DNA of 36,817 bases, from the NCBI GenBank assembly GCA_905235565.1, contig CAJOLR010000038.1, positions 1-36,817 of the forward strand, written 5' to 3'. Positions 34,354 to 36,817 of the stretch are shown piece by piece (position 1 is the stretch's first letter; every line of letters begins with the position of its first letter). The notes under the pieces are model-generated. The model did no database searches and had not been told where the DNA came from. It saw only the letters and a list, made by a program, of their open reading frames with translations. This stretch comes from an uncultured Bacteroidaceae bacterium. Its GTDB lineage: Bacteria; Bacteroidota; Bacteroidia; Bacteroidales; Bacteroidaceae. The position numbers and the translations under genes were made by a program.

Positions 34354-34426
34354 CGCAAAGGGGTCGTTTCTTTTAGTCGCTTCGCTTGGTAAAAGCGCCC
34401 CTTCGGGCCGAGCGCGTTTTGCGTCA
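34351..34426 (+). repeat. 76-bp palindromic repeat, copy B, at the cbiG-cobM stop codon
   Basis: Runs TGACGC...GCGTCA with 9-bp terminal inverted repeats (TGACGCAAA/TTTGCGTCA), a stem CTTTTA (34370-34375)/TAAAAG (34390-34395) and GGGG/CCCC flanks to that stem. It supplies the TGA stop of the gene above. Its other plus-strand frame (from GACGCA) is open for 25 codons, as used in copy A. Confidence 0.95.
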
Positions 34427-34506
34427 TATTGCCGAGTAAAATAAATCCATATTACCGAATGAAAACGATCCAAAATACCGAAAAATGTTCGGCCATATTA
34501 CCGAAT
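34425..34506 (+). repeat. four iterons, exact 23-bp period, upstream of ATPase gene
   Basis: Units CATATTGCCGAGT (34425-34437), CATATTACCGAAT (34448-34460), CAAAATACCGAAA (34471-34483) and CATATTACCGAAT (34494-34506) start exactly 23 bp apart. The 10-bp spacers differ in sequence but end in C. Units 2 and 4 are identical over 13 bp. They lie directly upstream of the promoter of the ATPase gene and begin at the last bases of repeat copy B. Confidence 0.85.
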
Positions 34507-34522
34507 ATAAATAAAAAAGTAT

Positions 34523-34530
34523 CATCTTTG
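34523..34530 (+). promoter_or_regulatory. candidate -7 promoter box of the ATPase gene
   Basis: CATCTTTG differs from TAnnTTTG at the first base and is 17 nt before the ATG at 34548. It is 16 nt after the last iteron, so occupancy of the iterons would affect it. Confidence 0.45.
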
Positions 34531-34547
34531 CAGCGGATTCCTATAAA

Positions 34548-35849
34548 ATGAACGTTACAATGTACAAGAAAAGGATTCTCGACAAGTTGCTTGAACGTAA
34601 GCTCAAAGGATGTGGGGCTGTACTTATGGAAGGGCCCAAGTGGTGTGGTAAGACGACAACCTGTGAACAACAGGCAAAGAGTACAGTATATATGTCAGAC
34701 CCAGAACACAAAAGTCAATACCTTCGATTGGCAGACATCAATATAAAGAAGTTGCTCGAAGGTGAAACACCAAGACTTATTGACGAGTGGCAAGTAGCCC
34801 CCAAGTTCTGGGATGCAATACGATATGACGTTGACCATCGTGAAGGTGACGGCTTTTATATGCTGACAGGTTCATCTGTACCCCCAGAAGCGAACAAGGA
34901 CAATAAAAACGAAATGGTACATTCCGGAACAGGGCGTATTGCAAGATTGACAATGCGTCCAATGAGTCTGTTTGAATCAGGAGAGTCTAATGGGGAGATA
35001 AGCCTTGAAGCATTATTTAGGGGTGAGACAGAAGGTCTTTACAGCGAAAACAGCCTTGACCTTTCACGCATTGCTTATCTTATATGCCGGGGAGGTTGGC
35101 CCAAAGCCACTTTGCAAAGTGAGGACATCGCCCTGGACAGGGCGCTGGAATACTTTGATGCCGTGGCAAATGTAGATGCTTCGAAAGTTGATGGTGTTCA
35201 GCGTGATCCTGAAAGAGTCAAGCGGCTAATGCGTTCATACGCACGTCAGCAAGGTAGCCAGACAGCTCTTGCCGTAATAAGAGAAGATATGCTTGCCAAT
35301 GACAGCAGTACCCTCGACGAGGATACAGTAAACAGTTACTTAAAAGCACTGAGAAAGATATTTGTCATAGAAGACATGCACGCATGGAATCCCAATCTAC
35401 GCTCTAAGACAGCCATACGTACAAGCGACACGCGCTATTATGTAGATCCATCAATAGCTACGGCGGCACTCGGACTCGGGCCTCAGGATTTAATAAATGA
35501 CCTTAATACAATGGGATTGTTTTTTGAGACCCTATGTGTAAGAGACTTGCGTGTATATGCTGATGCTTTGGACGGCGAGGTATATCATTACAGAGACAAG
35601 ACAGGGTTGGAATGTGACACCGTTCTTCATTTACGAAATGGACAATATGGGTTAATAGAAATTAAACTCGGTGGCGATGAACTTATCAACGACGGAGCAT
35701 CAGCATTGAAAACTCTTGCCGATAAGATTGACACTACAAAGATGAAGAAGCCTTCGTTCCTCATGGTACTTACGGCTACTGGCGATTTCGCCTACCAACG
35801 AAAGGAAGATGGTGTGTTCGTCATACCTATTGGTTGCCTGAGATATTAA
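34548..35849 (+). CDS. AAA_14/DUF4143 ATPase inserted in the cob operon
   Basis: 433 residues. Walker A GPKWCGKTTTCEQ and Walker B region RLIDEWQ in an AAA_14 domain (about 10-170; LTGSS sensor, GTGRIARLTMRPMSLFESGE), then DUF4143 (about 200-400) with FFETLCVRDLRVYADALDGEVYHYRDKTGLECDTVLHL and YGLIEIKLGG, a PD-(D/E)XK-like end. Such proteins are widespread in Bacteroidota, often as singletons of unknown job, and are frequently horizontally spread. Base composition is more A/T-rich than the flanking cob genes, it has its own promoter and iterons, and it interrupts cbiG-cobM and cobK-cbiD. A start at codon 5 (MYKKR) is possible. Confidence 0.88.
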   Translation: MNVTMYKKRILDKLLERKLKGCGAVLMEGPKWCGKTTTCEQQAKSTVYMSDPEHKSQYLRLADINIKKLLEGETPRLIDEWQVAPKFWDAIRYDVDHREGDGFYMLTGSSVPPEANKDNKNEMVHSGTGRIARLTMRPMSLFESGESNGEISLEALFRGETEGLYSENSLDLSRIAYLICRGGWPKATLQSEDIALDRALEYFDAVANVDASKVDGVQRDPERVKRLMRSYARQQGSQTALAVIREDMLANDSSTLDEDTVNSYLKALRKIFVIEDMHAWNPNLRSKTAIRTSDTRYYVDPSIATAALGLGPQDLINDLNTMGLFFETLCVRDLRVYADALDGEVYHYRDKTGLECDTVLHLRNGQYGLIEIKLGGDELINDGASALKTLADKIDTTKMKKPSFLMVLTATGDFAYQRKEDGVFVIPIGCLRY

Positions 35850-35855
35850 AGGCAG

Positions 35856-36817
35856 ATGATACTCATATTGGGAGGTACTACAGAGGGCCGGATGGCGGTA
35901 AAGGTGGCCGATGAAGCCGGTCGCCGTTTCTGGTATTCCACCCGGGGCGATTTGCAGCAGGTGGAAAGCCATAACGGCGTGCATGTGACCGGCGCAATGG
36001 ATAAGGATGCCATGACGGTATTCTGCCGCGAGCATCAGGTGCGACTGATTGTTGATGCAGCCCATCCGTTTGCCACCCGCCTGCACGCAACAGTAAGCCA
36101 AGTAAGCGGAGCATTGGATATCCCTGTAGTGCGGTACGAACGCACTTACCCTGACCGCACCGATGACATAATCTGGTGCACCGGTTATGCCGATGCAATA
36201 AACCGTTTGCAGGACAACGGCGTGGACAATCTGCTGGCACTGACCGGAGTCCAGACAATACCTGCCCTGGAACCCTATTGGGAACGCCACAACTGCATAT
36301 TCCGTGTACTGGACCGCCAGGAGTCCGTGGATTTGGCTGTCAAGTCCGGTTTTAGCCCCGACCATCTGGTCTATTACGGAGTAGGAGAGACAGACCTGGA
36401 ACTGATGCAGCGCCTCAAACCCGGTGCTGTGATTACCAAGGAGAGCGGCCTGAGCGGAGGATTCCCCGACAAAGCCGCTGCCGCAAAAGCCCTGGGCATT
36501 CCGCTGTACGCAGTAATGAGGCCGGAGCTACCACAGGGGTTCATTACAGTAACCGGCCAGCATGGACTGCGCCGCGAGATAGAGCGTCTGGTGCCCGGAT
36601 TCTATGACCTGCGCACCGGATTCACCACCGGAGCCTGCGCAACCGCCGCTGCAAAAGCCGCCCTGACAGCATTGCTTACCGGCGATGAGCAGACCTGCAT
36701 CAAGTTCAGCATACCCGATGGAGAGACATTCACTCTGCCAGTTGAGGAGTGCCGGATAGGCCGGGACTGGGCGCAGGCATCGGTTATAAAGGATGCCGGC
36801 GATGACCCCGATGTAAC
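35856..36817 (+). CDS. cobK: CobK-CbiD fusion: precorrin-6A reductase plus cobalt-precorrin-5B C1-methyltransferase (partial)
   Basis: 320 codons to the window end, open throughout. CobK part about 1-245: MILILGGTTEGRMAVKVADEAG, VDAAHPFATRLHATVSQVSGALDIPVVRYERT, LLALTGVQTIPALEPYW, ITKESGLSGGFPDKAAAAKALGIPLYAVMRPEL. It reduces the ring with NADPH or NADH. CbiD part starts about 251: LRTGFTTGACATAAAKAAL, its N-terminal signature; the rest is outside. CbiD is specific to the anaerobic route. Starts 6 nt after the ATPase stop and has no evident promoter of its own, so it may depend on readthrough. Confidence 0.93.
   Translation, partial: MILILGGTTEGRMAVKVADEAGRRFWYSTRGDLQQVESHNGVHVTGAMDKDAMTVFCREHQVRLIVDAAHPFATRLHATVSQVSGALDIPVVRYERTYPDRTDDIIWCTGYADAINRLQDNGVDNLLALTGVQTIPALEPYWERHNCIFRVLDRQESVDLAVKSGFSPDHLVYYGVGETDLELMQRLKPGAVITKESGLSGGFPDKAAAAKALGIPLYAVMRPELPQGFITVTGQHGLRREIERLVPGFYDLRTGFTTGACATAAAKAALTALLTGDEQTCIKFSIPDGETFTLPVEECRIGRDWAQASVIKDAGDDPDV

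Noticed and set aside
34425..34506. CRISPR array
   Set aside because: Units are 13 bp with 10-bp spacers, only four copies, and no cas genes are present.
35700..36365. Long minus-strand open frame opposite cobK
   Set aside because: It lacks a recognisable domain and is the antisense shadow of cobK, whose motifs are clear on the plus strand.
1..36817. tRNA or rRNA genes
   Set aside because: I saw no cloverleaf with a TTCGANTC-type arm or rRNA segments in the short gaps between genes.

Overview
The window is a chromosomal piece of a Bacteroidales-type bacterium, probably gut-associated. The evidence is Bacteroidota-style promoters (a TAnnTTTG -7 box ahead of nearly every first gene), few Shine-Dalgarno sites, SusCD-era surface lipoproteins with DUF4465 and YncE-type propellers, and the vitamin B12 uptake and synthesis repertoire of that order. 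The genus cannot be told from the sequence.

Layout. 1-3803: a DUF3237 secreted protein (cut by the window edge), diverging from three overlapping genes: a FecCD/BtuC-type permease, a secreted CE1-like esterase and an ArsP_2-type putative metal exporter with a His-rich loop. 3821-9929: an AraC-type regulator diverging from a TolC / HlyD / ABC-2 / ABC-2 efflux operon that has no ATPase gene beside it. 9922-11401: a membrane LytTR regulator and a divergent small orphan gene. 11432-17433 (minus strand): a B12 uptake operon under a clear cobalamin riboswitch, in transcription order DUF4465 lipoprotein (BtuH-like), TonB receptor BtuB, propeller lipoprotein (BtuG-like with an extra C-terminal domain), BtuF-like binding lipoprotein. 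17486-22978 (plus): late corrin synthesis, CobB (in two pieces), PduO-type adenosyltransferase, CobQ, CobD, CbiB. 22962-26331 (minus): NUDIX hydrolase, CobU, CobT, CobS, CobC, for nucleotide-loop assembly. 26523-36817 (plus): a small beta-barrel protein, a two-gene ABC transporter with unusual architecture, then corrin-ring genes as four fusions: CobJ-CbiC, CbiE-CbiT, CbiG-CobM and CobK-CbiD (cut by the window end). An AAA/DUF4143 ATPase gene sits between the last two.

Together the genes cover most of the anaerobic (early cobalt insertion) route, from methylated precorrins to cobalamin, plus uptake of preformed B12. CbiL/CobI, the cobaltochelatase and a BtuD ATPase are not in the window.

The most unusual feature is a set of palindromic repeats embedded in the cobalamin genes. 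A 76-bp element ending TGACGC...GCGTCA occurs three times: inside cobB, at the N-terminus of cobL, and at the stop codon of cbiG-cobM. It is readable in frame in both orientations, and two copies differ by a compensatory base-pair change in an internal stem. A separate ~230-bp palindrome separates the two domains of CobB and creates an ATGA stop/start. They resemble, by behaviour, the coding-region palindromic elements described in Rickettsia. A second unexplained structure is a four-unit array with an exact 23-bp period just upstream of the inserted ATPase gene.
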